In this document: in pieces, positions 1 to 14,900 of the stretch
Numbering within the stretch: position 1 is the stretch's first letter
Layout: each line of letters opens with the position of its first letter
Assembly: GCF_964275005.1 (NCBI RefSeq)
Contig: NC_092697.1
Span: 13,623,327 to 13,687,326, forward strand
DNA: 64,000 bases
From: Diadema setosum
Lineage: Eukaryota > Echinodermata > Echinoidea > Diadematoida > Diadematidae
Direction: 5' to 3'
Notes under the pieces: generated by a model
What the model was told of the DNA's origin: nothing
Databases searched by the model: none
What the model saw: the letters and a program-made list of their open reading frames with translations, nothing else
Program-made: the position numbers and the translations under genes

Positions 1-504
1 AGCATTCAAGTATGTGTGTCTTATGCTAAGATCCTGAAGTGTGAGGTATTGATGAAAGTGTTGCCATTTTGAGGATTGTATATTCTGATTCAAAGATTAC
101 CCATGACCAAATACATACCATGCAACTTGTTTTAAACTAAATCAGCACAAAATTTTATCTTTCACTTACAAAACCCTACCCTATCATCAAGTTACTGTAA
201 AAGTGAAAATTTTCATAGAGTTCAGACTGCAAGAAACTAGTGCAAAAATAAAGCATGCATGTTTTGTTTTGTTTCTTGTCTGTGTATTTGTGCATTAAAT
301 ATATGAAACACTATTTTACTGTGTTTTGATTCTGCAGGATAAAAAAAAAAAAAAACATGTAAAATGTGTGAGCACCAAAGATTACTCACAGGAAAGCTTC
401 TTCTTTTACAATATTTCCAAAGATTGCTTTCATTGGTAAATGTCAGGAGTTGATTTCTAATGATATTTCTTTTTCCTTCTTCCCCTTTAAAAAAAAAATG
501 GCAG
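1..504 (+). other. Intron, upstream part
   Basis: Non-coding DNA before the first recognisable exon. It holds A-runs at 340-354 and 489-498 and no recognisable repeat or exon. The second A-run sits inside the 3' splice region of the exon at 505. Confidence 0.6.
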
Positions 505-633
505 TGTAACTTATATTGCTGCCAGTAAAGCAGCAGAATGCTTGGAGAATGGCAGCACACCATCAGATTCCCCGAGAGGAACGCCTCCCCCAACCATGCC
601 CCGCCCAACACCCTCACCGAGACTGGCCAGCAG
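505..633 (+). CDS. MPDZ: MPDZ exon: end of upstream PDZ plus Pro/Ser linker
   Basis: Acceptor ATGGCAG before 505, donor GTAACG at 634. The first base completes a split codon; the frame then begins VTYIAASK, which resembles the last beta strand of a PDZ domain (PDZ6 by position). A Pro/Ser/Thr-rich linker follows, ending SPRLAS and a split AG codon. Placement rests on frame continuity with the next exon; the linker itself has little recognisable similarity. Confidence 0.75.
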
Positions 634-3600
634 GTAACGGGGCTGACCCTTGCACCCCTTGGGTTTATTTAGATCAGTAGAACAATTCAGGAAATCTAGT
701 CCCACTGTGATCATGTAATGACCATTATTATGCAGTCTATGGAGATGATAAACCTTTCTTTCCTTCCCATCTCTGTCCATCTCTCCATCTCTCTATCAAT
801 CTGTCTGTCTATCTATCTATCTCCCTATTTCTTTCTACCTACATGTATTACCATAATTATGTTGGGCAGACCTTTCCCTACATGCCAGGTTTGAAAGCAA
901 ATATCTGCACTTCTGAGTTTACACAGAAATTTTAATAAAGCTTCCATTCACATTTAAAAGGCTATATATTTGGTCTGCTTGGAAGCTAATATATCAACTG
1001 GAAGTGCTTTAATTTAATGTTTGTTGCATTTTCAATGAGTAATATGTAATCACTTTTGAATAAATGCTGATATGTGCTTTGAAGTGATTACGCATTTACT
1101 TTGAAATGTTTTTCTTTTAGTTGCCCAGAAACACGCTCATAATATTACATTTGTAAATTTTTCAGTAATGAATGTGTTGAAAGTAAGAAATTATTAAGCA
1201 GGGGGGGAAGGTTGAAGTGTGAATTGTAGAGGGAGGCAAATTGAAGAAAATTCACATCTCAATGAACGTGTTATTGCTTGAAACCTACACAATGTAATCC
1301 CCCTTCTGTTACCCCATTGATGCAGTCCTCCGACAGGCCAAGCCTCCAGCCCTGAGGTCCTCCAGACAGTACCAACGGAGGAGAGCCAGTGGGGGGATGT
1401 CAAGACGGTGGTGGTCACCAAGGAGACGGGGCGGAGCCTGGGCATCAGCATCGTTGGAGGTACAGTGGCTGTCAACCCTCCATCTCAAAGCAAAGATTTA
1501 ACAAATGCTAATAAATTCTTATTCAGTTAGGTCATGCATGCAGGGAAATGATTGTAAACGGTTTTGGAATGAGACTACCATACAAGCTGCGAGCGCAGTT
1601 GCATTAAACTCATTCTTAAAACTGCATCTCTCGTGTGTCAATGTGTGTGTTTGTCTCTCAAAATTATATCTGCTTGTACGTTGTAGTAGCAGTACATAAC
1701 AATTCATAACCAGCATTCAGCAAAATGTGCAGTCAATACATCAGTGAAACTCAATATAAAACACTTCATATGATGCTTAAAGGACAAGTTCACCTTCATA
1801 AACATAAGGATTGAGAGAATGCAGCAATATTAGTAGAACACATCAGTGAAAGTTTGAGGAAAATTGGACAATCGATGCGAAAGTTATGAATTTTTAAAGC
1901 TTTTGTGTTGGAACCGCTGGATGAGGAGACTACTAAGGCTCGTGATGTCATATGAGTACAACAGTATAAAGAAAATGTGAAGAAAATTCAACATATTTTC
2001 ACTTTTTTCGCATAATAAAAGAGCACTTGACTTGCCTCTTTCTAAAGGCAATGGAATAATATTACCCATAACATATGTCAGTAACGAGTCAAGGGAATAT
2101 GTACTTTTTTCAAAAGATGAAATTTTGTGAAATTCTCTTTATATTTTCCTTATATTGTTGTACGCATATGACATCATACACTGCAGTAGTCTTCTCATCC
2201 AGCGGTGACTGCACAAAAGCTTCAAAAATTCATAACTTTTGAACGGATTGTCCGATTTTCCTCAAACTTTCAATGACGTGTTCAACTAATATTGCTACAT
2301 TCTCTCAATCCTTATGTTAATGAAGGTGAACTTGTCCTTTAAAGAAGATTGCAGTATGATTTTTTTTAGTGAATGTTCTGCCGTAACGTTTACCGACAGA
2401 ACTGATATGATGGTGCCAATGATTTGAGTGCAGTTCAGTATGATTTGAATCCAGAGCAGTGATGTCTTGCACTTTAATATAATGAGTGCTATAACTTTGA
2501 ATTCATCACCAAGTTCATTGTCGGTAGTGAGTAGATAATGAGATTGTGAGTACTCTCGATGTTGATTTCTTACAGGACGGTCAGGTGACGGTCAGGTGGT
2601 TCAGGGTATCTTCATCAAGCACGTCCTGGAGGACAGTCCAGCTGGGAGGACTGGTCAGCTGAAGACAGGAGACAGGATCCTGGAGGTGAGGTTGATAGCT
2701 TGTTACCACAGCAGGAGAGCTGCCGCATCTCCCTTATTCTATAGGAGGCTTGTAGAATATCTTGCCATGTGCTGACACAAGGAATAAAAGCACCCCCCCC
2801 CCCAACTTAAAAATTATCATTTTACATCTATTGAAATGAACACAACACTTGAATATATCCCTGATTTCACTTTAAGACCTCCCAGATTTTTCTTTTGATT
2901 TGTGAATATTTGCAGCCTTGCTGTAGGGGCAATGATGGCTTCTGACCATTCAAATGTACAAGGTACACAACATCTGAAGAGCAATTGTCAAAGTTAGCAG
3001 TGAAGAGGGAACTTTACAGGACACTTTGGATTTTCTTTTCACATAAAAGTACAAATCTGTTTGATTTTTGATACTTCAGCAGTGTTTGATTTTGTTTGGC
3101 AAAAATGTTACATTGAACTATGAATTTGAGTACTTTATGTTTATTGTAGATATTACCTGAACTATAGTGGAGTGTTTTTTCTCCTACCTTGAAGTGTTTC
3201 CTTCTCCCATTCAAAACTGTCATCTGCAAGTGTATATCAGAGTCAATTCTCTCCCTCTTTGCTTCCAGGTCAACGGGTGCGACCTTCGAGAAGCCACCCA
3301 CGACCAGGCGGTGGCAGTCATCCGCAACGCTTCCAACCCGATGCGCTTCCAGATCCAGAGTCTGACCCTGGGCTCCCCAGCAGCAATCGTAAGTTCCATC
3401 ATTCCGTTGTCCAAACGCCCCAGCCGCGTCAGCCAGCTTTCTGGTCTCTTTCAGTGAAAGAAAGAAAGAAATAAAAGAACATAACCCCCTCCCCCCTCAA
3501 AGACAAAGCAAAGAGGCACTTTCCTTTCATCTTTGTCCGCACCCTGTCATCACTTTCCTTCACTTCTCCTCACCTGGCTAACTCAAGATTTTGCGGGAAG

Positions 3601-5863
3601 CAGTGTGTGCTGGTTGTAAGTGTGATATTAATCATTGTAAAGGCGTATGCGGGTCCCCTTTGGCTCCTTTTTCTTCTTCTCTACTAAATTCCAAACATGT
3701 CACCAACTTTTAAGAAGGAGAGCTTGCTGCTTTTAAAGTCTTTTACCATCTGCTCAACCCCCAAAAACTCCTTGGATGGATCATCAGGAAGAAAGTCAAA
3801 TTTTGCCAGCAGACGTTTTAAAAAGTTTCCTCAAGAATTTGACTACTGAACATGTTAATAGGTGGATTGGAGAGGTCAGCTGCACTGACCAAGTGGTAGC
3901 GAATGAGTATCATGCCATTGCCAGTGGTCTGCAATCGGTCAAAGAAGGCAGTGGTCTGCAGACGGTCAAGGAAGACCAGTCCGTGCCACCTGATGCTCAC
4001 TTTATAGTGCTGTGTAGACGTTCGTTCAGATGTGAGCGGAAGGCATAACAGTGAAGGGAGTAAAGCAGTTTTCATTACGCCAACTTGTAAAGACCATGTG
4101 TGCTAGGGACCATCACAGAATACAGTATATGGGAACAGTGCATGTATGTCATCTTTTCAAGTGTAGGATAGAGCGTAACACAGTGAATTATCACAATTTT
4201 TTTTTTACAATACTCTAATCCTTTTGTATTGTTTTATGGCACACATTCTATAGAATGTCTCTTTTCATACAAACTTGTAAGAAAAGCAGAGTTGAACATT
4301 TTGTTTGATGACATCATTACACAATTCATACATTTTGAGGCAAAATATCTTCCTTTGGAACTTGTGTATTACATGATTAAATCATAATTAGGTGTTATCA
4401 AGATGTTTGTTCCAAGTCGTTCCATCCACAAGGCTTTGTAAATATGTGTTGATGACCAGACTAGCTATAGCATACCTCATGCTTCAACAGGACACGGTTT
4501 GTATGAGAATACAAACCAAAGTGAATGGGCCAAATTTTCAGAAACCATTCCAGTGCATCTGAGGAACATGGGGTAAAGTCGAGATAGTATTCCATGTGAT
4601 TTAGTATCCAGTGCTATATATATTTTACCAATTTCTTACACTGTTTCACTCTACAAATTGCAAAATAAGGATCTTGGGTAAAGATCTATATTCATCTTTT
4701 CATGTATGGAAGGCAGTTTGCAGGCAGATTGCCATTCAGTGATGTTCCATTTTGATTGAGTGCTGACTTCAGCCTGAATCCTGCACAAACCATATTTATT
4801 AGCATGGGGAGTGTGTCAGCTCTGTATTGACTCGAACCATACGACTTGCTGATGGAATTGTAATGGCTGTTAGTTAGTCTTGGTGACCAGCCGTTTAGAT
4901 AAGAGCACAATGTACAATTTGGACAGAAGCGATATGCTTCTGGAGATTTGTTGAGTCTGTTCATGACATTACACCAGGATGGTCCACAAGGGGTTTCAGC
5001 ATGTCGCTGCAACATGCGCAAATTCTTGTGCAACATCCTTAAAAGCCAGCAACATGCTTTGCAACATCCTCAAGAATTTGTAACAAGCTCAAAATAATAT
5101 GTATTCAAACATGTGAAAAACATGTGACAAAACTTCAAACTACCTATTACTTTAACCCTAAAAGGGCCGGGGGGGGCAGAATCCGCGCCCCCCCTCGACG
5201 TTTCGCGCTATAATTCTGTAACGCGAGAAGGCCTCATCGCGAGGCTTCTTGACTTTCTTCGTTCAAGTCTCGCGCAACTTTTGAGACCAAATTTGCAACG
5301 TCCGCGCATACTTTTGCGAAGCCACGCCCATTTTTGTAACGGAATGTCGCTCCAAAACGGGCACAATTTTGTGATTTTGTGTGCATTTCCTATGGAAAAC
5401 AGTGCTCTGTCATGAGAGGCATAAAAACCTGATTATTTTTACAATTAATCACTTTCATTGATTAATTTTGTGCTAATTATGGTAGAAAAGTGGTCAGTGA
5501 CAATTTCCAATGAAAAAACAAAGAAAAAACAAAAGTTGAAAAACAAAGAAATACATAAGAAATTCTGAAAACAATAAAATACATAAGAATTGAAATGAGT
5601 TTTGGAAGTTTTTGTGATGTACAATTGTTGAATATGCTAAAACAGATTTACAGATCAGAAATTAGACTCTCAATGCTTTTAATTAAGCTAAAATATCACC
5701 TTGAGCTTAATTTGCATAATTAATTAATTAAAATTAGAAATTGATTGTTTAAACAAATCTTATAACACAATCTTGTAGATTATGACGCGGGTCTCACGCA
5801 TGCAAAATTTCATCGCGATCGCACCACCGATGGCCGAGATCTCAGGGGGGGGGGCGGAATCCG

Positions 5864-5901
<38 letters not shown>

Positions 5902-8900
5902 CTGAGCATAGCCAAAAAAGCCCGGCCCCTTTAGGGTTAATATTTGTGTACAAAACATGAGAGAGAACAATGAAAGTAAGCAGCACAAAAAGAGATATGC
6001 TGCAAAATATTGCATACTCTATGCTAATGATGCGCTCTGCAGGCATACAATTTCTGCAATATTCTCACATTCTGAGCTTGCAACATGCTCAAATTTCAAG
6101 TTGTGGACCACCCTGATTACACTTTATTGCACCATTCAAATTTTTGCATTGGAACCAAGGCCTTTCTGTGTGAAAGACCAATGACAAGATTTAAAATCCA
6201 GTCAGCAATGCGTTTGTGTATTTTAGACCTCAACTCATACCATACAGTTGTACATGTAGCTTTTTGATGTTGTAGTGATTGTAAATATGTGTGCTCCATT
6301 CCGCCAGTATCAAGTGTGCTTTCATTCAGTGTTACACTGTATGGCGATAATTGTCTGCAATAGTTGCCTCAGAGTCACATGTACAGTCAAACTCGGATAC
6401 CTCGACGTCGGATAAGCCGAATATCACTTACCTCGGGGGCAAAATGAAAGTCCCGATTGTTCCTATGGAGTTTCCGTGTATTAAAATTCGCGTAGCTCGA
6501 AAAAGATAACTCGAAGTTCGGTTACCTCGAAGGGAAATCTAATGTCCCGATCTTAATTAACTTATTGTTTTTCCCAGCATGTTGCTCGAATCGAAATTGC
6601 AAACATCACTCAGCATCTCCGATTGAGCGCGCGTGGACAGCGAAGACATGTCCAAATGTTTTCACACTCGATTGTAAATATTCTGAGACCAGAACAATCG
6701 CGCGCCCAAGAAGAAATACCCGATACACAGCTGACAAGGAAAATCCCCAACACCTACCAACACACGTACATGGTATGCACATTGCACCCGTGCCAATGGA
6801 GTGCTTTACGATAGCACTACGCGCTGCCTCATCATTTGCTTTTCTTTAACCACTGTGTTTTGATTTTTGATCGAGACGTCATACCGTGCGCGTAGATTTC
6901 CCAACCGTCGGGGCGCACCTGCTTACGTTGACAGTTATATCTTTGCCATTAATCACGCTCCACTGTCAAAACATCAATCTCCCTCGTAGTGCCTTTTCTT
7001 AAACTATTTTTTTTTTTGCCTTTCACGAAGTTTACTTCCCCGAGAACGCAAGCACTGAAACTTTTTTTTTTTTTAGCAATGCGATTATGAAAATCTGGAA
7101 GTATAGGCCGATCACAATGAAGAATAGAATACACAGGGCTCCGCACTAAGTTTTATCGGGCCACCAATATCATTGATTTTTATTTTCAGGTGGTCGAAAG
7201 TAAAATCTGGTGACAAAAAAAAATCAGGAAAAACAGAAAAACTAAATCGGTCCTACTAAATATAGACAAATTAATATTAAGCATTATTGAAGTGATACAG
7301 ATGCCCATGTCTAAAACAAATGAATAGAAAATTCAATCATCTTACTCTGTGTTTAAAGATTTGACAAATAGGTGTAGAGATTATTATAAAAGTTGATGCC
7401 CATATATTGAGGAGGTCAAAACTTACGTTTGAAATGAGAAAATTGGAGGATTTGCTGACATTTGTTAGCATCCGACATTTGTTTTAGCATTGTAAAAAGC
7501 CGAAAGTTACCGTTATTCATTTTTAAATGTAAAAGCAAACTACCGACATTCATTTTAGAATCTTACGGAGCTGAATACTATCCTAATCCATTTCCAAACG
7601 TGAAAGCAAACATCCGCTATTTGTTGTAGCATCTAACTGAGCGGATTAATACCATTAATCATTTCCAAATGATAAAGCAACAATCTGTTATTTATTTTTG
7701 CATCGTACGGAGCAGAATATTACCGTTATTCATTTCAAACATCCGACATTTATTTCATTATCGAACGGAGCCGAATGTTACTGCTGTCCACTTCCGAAAG
7801 TGAAATGAATCATCTGACAATTATTTTATCATCGCACGGAGCCGAATGTTACTGTTTTTCATTTTTGAACGTCAAGGCAGACATCAGACATTTTGGACCA
7901 TGAAACGTATAGCTGAATGTTAGTGATATTTATTTCGAAAATGTACCGTAGCAAATATCCAATATTTTTTTATCATCATATGGGGCAGAATGTTACTGCA
8001 GTTCACTTCCAAATATGCCAAACGTAAAAGCAATCATTCGACATGTATTTTAGCATCTTCCTGAGCTGAATGCTATTGACATTTACTTTCGAACGTAAAA
8101 GCACACATCCGGCATTTATTTTATCAGCGTACGGAGTTGAATATTATTGTTATTCACTTCAGAACATCAAAGCAAACATTCAACATTTATTTTAGCATCT
8201 TCCGGAGCTAAATGTTATTGCAATTTAGTTTCGAGCGTAAAAGCAAACATCCAGCATTTATTTCATCATTGTCAGGAGTTGAATATTATTGTTATTCTTT
8301 TCCGAACGTCAAAGCAAACATCAAACATTGATTTTACCATTAAACGCAGCTGAATGTTACTGTTATTTATTTCGAATTTAAAAGCAAACATCATACAGTT
8401 ATTTTAGCATCATATGGACATGATGGAGCAGAATATTACTGCTATTTTCTTCCGAACATAACAACGATCATCTGACATCTATTTTAGCATCTTCCGGAGC
8501 CGAATGCTATTGCTATTTACTTTCGAAAGGAAGAAACATCCGACATTTACTTAACCATCGTTCGGAGTTGAATGTTATTGTTTGTCATTTCCGAACGTCA
8601 TAGCAAAAATTCGACATTTATTTCAGCGTCTTCCGGAGCCGAATGTTATCCTTATTCATTTCCGAACGCAAAACCAAATATCTAACATTAGTTTTAGCAT
8701 CATACGGAGCTGAGTCTTATCGTTATTCATTTCCAAACGTATGAGCAAACATCCGACATTTATTTTAGTATCATACCGAGTCGAATATTACCGTCATTCA
8801 TTTCCACAATTAAACGCAAACCTCTGACCTTTATTTTAGCATCTTACGTAGCCGATTGTTACCGCTGTTCATTTTCAAAAGTCAAGGCAAACATCCGACT

Positions 8901-11900
8901 TTTTTTTCTTTTTTTTGGTGGCGCGATCGGGCCACCAAAATCTTTATTTCTGAAATTTTCATTTCATTTCCGATTTTCACTCAATTCATTCATATAAAAG
9001 TTGATTCAATTCAAATTGACAAGCATGCAAATAATCAATAGGCACTATAACAGACACCATGTTGAACATCGATAAACGTCGAACATCGATAAACATTGGA
9101 TAAGTCGAAGAAAATTCGACGTACGCGTACCTCGAAATTCGCGTACGTCGAACCATTTTCTTCAGTCCCGACGAATTCGAGGTATCCGAGTTTGACTGTA
9201 TGTAAAATATGACATTGTGTGTATATATTTAGACTATTTTGCAATTATTACAATTACACAGAGGCAGACCTTGCCATAACAAAGGTATTATAAAGCCCGG
9301 AAGACATTATGCTTATTTTTGATAGCAATGTGTCACTACAGACCATCATTTTTGTTTAATTTCTTTTTCATCCTGAAAGATTTTGTCAGTGAAGTCAGGA
9401 ATTCGGTTACATCTAAAACTGTATGTGTGTTACAGTGGTATTTGGTTTTGTAATACACTTGCACACTGTGCAGTCTCAAGGCACATGTATTGGTGCATTT
9501 GGTTTCATTGTAGTTACATCACAGTAACACTTGCACAATCAGGGAGTGCTCACTTTTTCTCAGAGTCTATCGTTCATTTTGTACTAGATTAGACGGTCAC
9601 ATTCCTCACAATGTTTGCAAAGAAAAATATCCCTGCCAGATGAATTTAATCCTCCAAAGGCATATAATCAATTCTTATGCTTGTTCCTTCCTCCACCTGT
9701 GAAATACTGTATTTCCCGTATATTTCGCAAGGTTTTTATTTTCGTGAATTTCGCAAGTCGGGTGCTATTCACAAATTTAACGACATGCCAAATTATCAAC
9801 TCTGATCTTGACATACATGTGATGTGCACGGGTACATTCCCATGTTCATAACTGTACTCCACGTTCCCAAATTTAACCACTCAGAAAATTGTTGTGAAGT
9901 CCCGATTCATGAAAAATTAGACTCAATAAATTGAATTGTATATATATGGCATATACAGTAATCATTGTGGATCTAACTAGTAGTTTTTGTTCAGCTCACT
10001 ATAGGTTTTATGTCATGTAGTTCATCGTATATTATCTATCAAAATACATACTGTATGAAGGAAGTACTTTTGATATCCACTCAACATCTTGAAAATTTAT
10101 CTACACATTGGAGTGAACGGATTTTTACAACTCATATCTATAGAGGGACTATTTATTTGCCAGTTTGATGTATTCTTTCACATTTATCTGCCAAGATACA
10201 CACAGCGCAGTTGATGGCCTGTGTTGTTGCAGTTTGGCCGTGTTGACCTGTATCATTTGTAGGAAAGTAGATCGCAGAGTTGATCTTTGCATTTTCATTA
10301 TAGTGTTTTGTAACTCTGTATTCACATTATCACTTCTGTATTCATATCATGCAAACATTTGTCAGTGTTAATTTTCTGACCGAGCAAGGTTTATGCTTAT
10401 TTTTGATTATGCTAATTTCAATTCATTCTTACATGTATTCATGTGATTTATGAAGTTGCTAAGTACAGTGTAATTATTATATTATTTAGTTGTTTGATTT
10501 TAATCACATATTAGTGATATATTAACTACATTGTATTCAAGACTGTCTCAGTTTAGACAGTTTTTGACATGCATTGCAGTGGACTAAGCATTCGGTTGGA
10601 ATTTGGCTAGCTGACATTTCAATTTAGGATGACTTTTATCCCACATTGGTTACTGGTGCTATTCTTTGACATGTTATTAGTTTGCTGCTCAATATCAATG
10701 CAAAATAATGTGTACTGCCAAACTCCCCAAGTTGATGTGTGCAAATGGAATGGTCTACTAATGTACATCAAAACATGCAGCAACAAAATAGATTTACATG
10801 TACTGTATGTACATTCTTTATGAATAAAATCAACTCATTCTTTAAGCATTTCTTTTTTCCTTTGGGCAATTGCTTGTCTTAATGCAAGGAAGACACATTC
10901 TCTTTTTTACAATAAATTGTGCAAGACTGCATTCAAAATATACCTCTTTCACATAAATTTTGTTCAAGTCGCCCTCGAGCCTTGCCATGTTTATCATGAA
11001 ATGTATGAATTTGTGCAGGGTTCACCCTTGGATACTTTTGTTGCGCTTCCATCCATGCTTGCCACAATGTGCTTTGCAATACAATATACATTATCAACAA
11101 TTTGTTTATGGTAATTGAACGTGTACAATATTTTCATCATAATTTATCAGTCATTGGATGTACTCTTGATGTTTGTAGTTGAGTGTATTCACTGTCAATT
11201 ATTTATACAATATTTTGTGTATTTGTGTCATACATAATAAAGCAGCATTATGCACTTTGAATATTCACACTCCAAGCACTATGCAACTTTTCTTTCATCA
11301 AATGCATTCCTCCCACACAATTTATGTTTCAACTCCTGTAAGTTGTCATACGGTGATAAGGGATGTGGTTATAAATACAGTCTTCGACAAATATTTGAAC
11401 TCTTGGGTGAATGTTTTTGACATGACAGTATAAATGAAGGACTTGGACCCCTCTCAAGCGGAATTATCAAACAAAATTATTTGTGACAGATCACCCATGA
11501 AGATAAGGGGGTGATGAGCATTTCGGAATTCATTCTACATAATTTGATTAAATGATTTCAAAAGTTGGTTTCAAATATTGGGATTCTTGAGTACTTGAAA
11601 AGTTTGCAGGTTATGATTTGATTCTTTGACATTTGAAAAATGAATATCACATTTATAACACATGTATATTTTGGTTATTTCTCAGATATTGTCACAAAAC
11701 TGAATGATATGGTCTGATAAATATCACATATCAGCCTAGGAGTTTTCAAATTCATGAATTCATTGATGAAATTTCATTTCTCTCACAAATCGAACATAGA
11801 TTTAACTGCTTGATTTCACCTTGTTTTTGTATTTCATTTTTTTTTACACGTTTCATTTGTATCATAACTGGTGAAAAAGCATTCATTAGATATCTGTCTT

Positions 11901-14900
11901 GGAGACAATTAGTCTCAATTTAGATAAGTCTCCTTCACTCTTTTTATTCAGGAATGTTTCAAGTTTTAATACAGTTCTTCTTCCATTTGTAAATCTTTTA
12001 CAAACATTTGTAAATCTTTTACAAATGTTTAGATAGTCTTTACCATTTTGCTTTGAAAACCAAGAAATGCTGCTCTTCATAAGGTTTTGCTTGTCCCACC
12101 ATGCCGGACTTACAATACTTGGTACCAAGTGCAGCTAAAGAGAGCTATAGATCACATCAAGATATGCCTTGAATACATGTTTGACTGAGCTTGATATCTG
12201 CATTATGTGTGATGTGTGTCATTGTATGAAAGCCATAAAAAGAAATTAATTTAATTAAATCACCATAACAGACAATGAATCATCTGCAGTCATACAAGTT
12301 TGGTTGCACCTGCAATAGATCACCCCAGATACCCACAGCTTGACTTTGATCACCTTCATTTTGCACATCAGAGGTCCACTAACACAGGCGCTTGGAAGCT
12401 TTGAGGAATGCCTAAACATACATTGTAGCCAACACAAAATGAAAATGTATCCTACATGAAGAGAGAACAAAAAAGATAAGTGATGTATATTGATTATATG
12501 CCTTTACAGTGAAACCAGTTAATGGTATAATCTGTCAGACATTGATAAGAATTATGTGCTCTATACTTCAATTAGACTAAAAATCCTCACTTGTTATAGG
12601 AACTCCAACTTCAAGTTAAAAATAAAAGGTTGCAGGTGTATATTATGGATGTGAATGAAGTCACTGCTTTACACCTGTGCCTTCTGTTTTAAGGCAGTAC
12701 CTCAATACCAATGCTGTGCATCACTCTGGCACAATACGTGTATATTTCCAAACCGAAGTTACTGGGTCTAGGGCATTTACCCCCTTGACAATTACCCCAG
12801 ACCCTTCCCCTGACCCTAACCCTAATCCTAATCCTGAGCCTAATCCTAACGCTAACCCCAATTCTAACCCCAATTCTAGTACTAAACCTAACCCTATCCC
12901 TAATCTTTAGTCTAACCTTATCACCAACCAATATTTAGTCGGGGGGGGGGGGGGGGGGAATTGTCCTCGTTGGGTAATTGCCCTGATACGGTACCAGCTT
13001 AAAATCTACCATAAATCCACATACAGTATCCTGTGTATTTCTGAGTAATGTATGGGGAACTCTGCTTAGGAAGAATATGAAGTACTGAATGCAAGTTCAT
13101 TGAGATATATTGCATTTTTTGCTGTTCCTGCGAAATGTATGAAAGAGACATGAAATTTAAATCCAGTAACTTTTACATGAGCACAACATGAGCCCTTATT
13201 TCTACATGGCATACATCTTTCAAAAAGATTGGTGCACTCTATGTTACAAAGGTGTACTTTTAGCTTTAATGTATTCATGGAATAGTTGCACATTCATTCT
13301 TCTTACAGATTATGCTCTGTTGCTGTCTGTTGAACTTATGACTGTATCATCGGCAATGCTGAAGTCTAAATAAATGTGTACACAAGCTTTGCTCATATGA
13401 CTTTACTCAATTATCATGCTTAATCGTTAAAAGCACATGTTTGCTAACTCCATTTTGTTCATGTGATATTCCTCCCCCTGTTGTAATTTCTACAAAACAA
13501 CACAGAAACAACTAAAGCTATCCTATTGCTGCAACCATTTTTAATTCTACAAAGACTGCCACTGCTTTTACCATCACTTCATCTGCAACTTCCACAAACA
13601 ATTTTATTTGCCTTGCCCATATTAAACTGCTTTTTCACTTTCTCTTTCTTGCCACTTCTAATCTTACTCACTTAAATTGATTGACAAATTGCCCTTTGCG
13701 GATGTAAATAAGCACTTATTGTTCAATGTTTCAGTATAAGCCATGATAAAAATCAGGCATACATCTATACTCAAGGTTGGACTCAAACCAATAATTTCCT
13801 GATTACTAGACAGGTGTCATATCCAATAGACTGCCAAGCTTCTGCTCAACAGCCAGGGCTTGCTTTTACTTTTTATAGCAGAGGGTACTGCATATTTATT
13901 CAAATGAATGAATTAATTAATTCAACATGGCATTTATAAAGCTTATTAAATGCTTCCTTTTTTTGACAAGTATCGGTGCCCATATAGAGTAGTATTACAA
14001 ATTTTCATTCTTTTTTGTTAAAAAAAGTGAAAGTTCCAATTTGGATTATTTTATTTCCTATACAAGGCTACTCTTTCTTGATTATGATTTCCCCTTGTAT
14101 GTTAATCAGTGTGTGCTGGCAAGAAAAACTTGGGATTGTTTTCAACTTTTGTTTGTTGTTTGTTTGCTGTGAAAAAAAAAATGATGACAAATTTTTGCAT
14201 ATATATTTCAAACATGAGTGACTGATTCTCAAGATCTTCAGCATGAAAGGCTTGTGATAATTCTTTATGATTGATCAGCAAAGAAGGACAGTGGTATGAA
14301 GCTGAAGCTGCAAAAAGGTGTTCGATACTACTTACCTCCTATTTTTGTGAAGAAGGGTGAAGTTCCTGGCTTAGGCTCATTCATTCTACAGTCTTTTGTA
14401 GGGGGCTATCTTCCCCTAAAGTTCTGGGTGCATATTGCTAGCTAGGATTTAGGGGCTTGCTGTGAGGAGGACACGTTCTATAAACTTCTGAAGAGCGCCG
14501 GTCGAGCTGGAAAACTGCTTTATTACGTGGAGGGGCATACAGAATCCGGCAGAAATTTGGGTTTTCGCTGCAGTCATAACGTAAGTTTGCATGCCCTGCT
14601 GTGTCCCTACAACTTGAATCGTGATTACGGTGGTTTGTGAATGTGGACTTGCGACCTTCGCAGTATGATTACACTTTAACTGTATGAAGTTGCCACAGGT
14701 CCTTGTGACATCTGACGGATTTCATTCAATATGATTTGTGAACATAGATAGCTTATCCAGGTTTGCAAATTCGTATGATTCCTATCTGATGTCATATAAC
14801 GTCACTTTAACATCTTATAGAGGCTCCTGTGTTCTCATGAGCTTAGATAATACTTGCAGAAACCTGAAATTAAAATGTAGTAATACTCTTAGCTGTTGGA

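Noticed and set aside
3776-4048. 90-codon open frame after PDZ7 as a linker exon
   Set aside because: No acceptor in the right phase and no resemblance to MPDZ linkers; the exon at 22101 joins the PDZ7 exon cleanly.
7465-8905. CRISPR-like array
   Set aside because: Units are contiguous, diverged and lack spacers, and the context is an animal intron within a transposon.
12677-12910. Pro-Asn repeat protein on the + strand
   Set aside because: It is the translation of the telomere-like CCTAAC array; no start context, domain or splice support.
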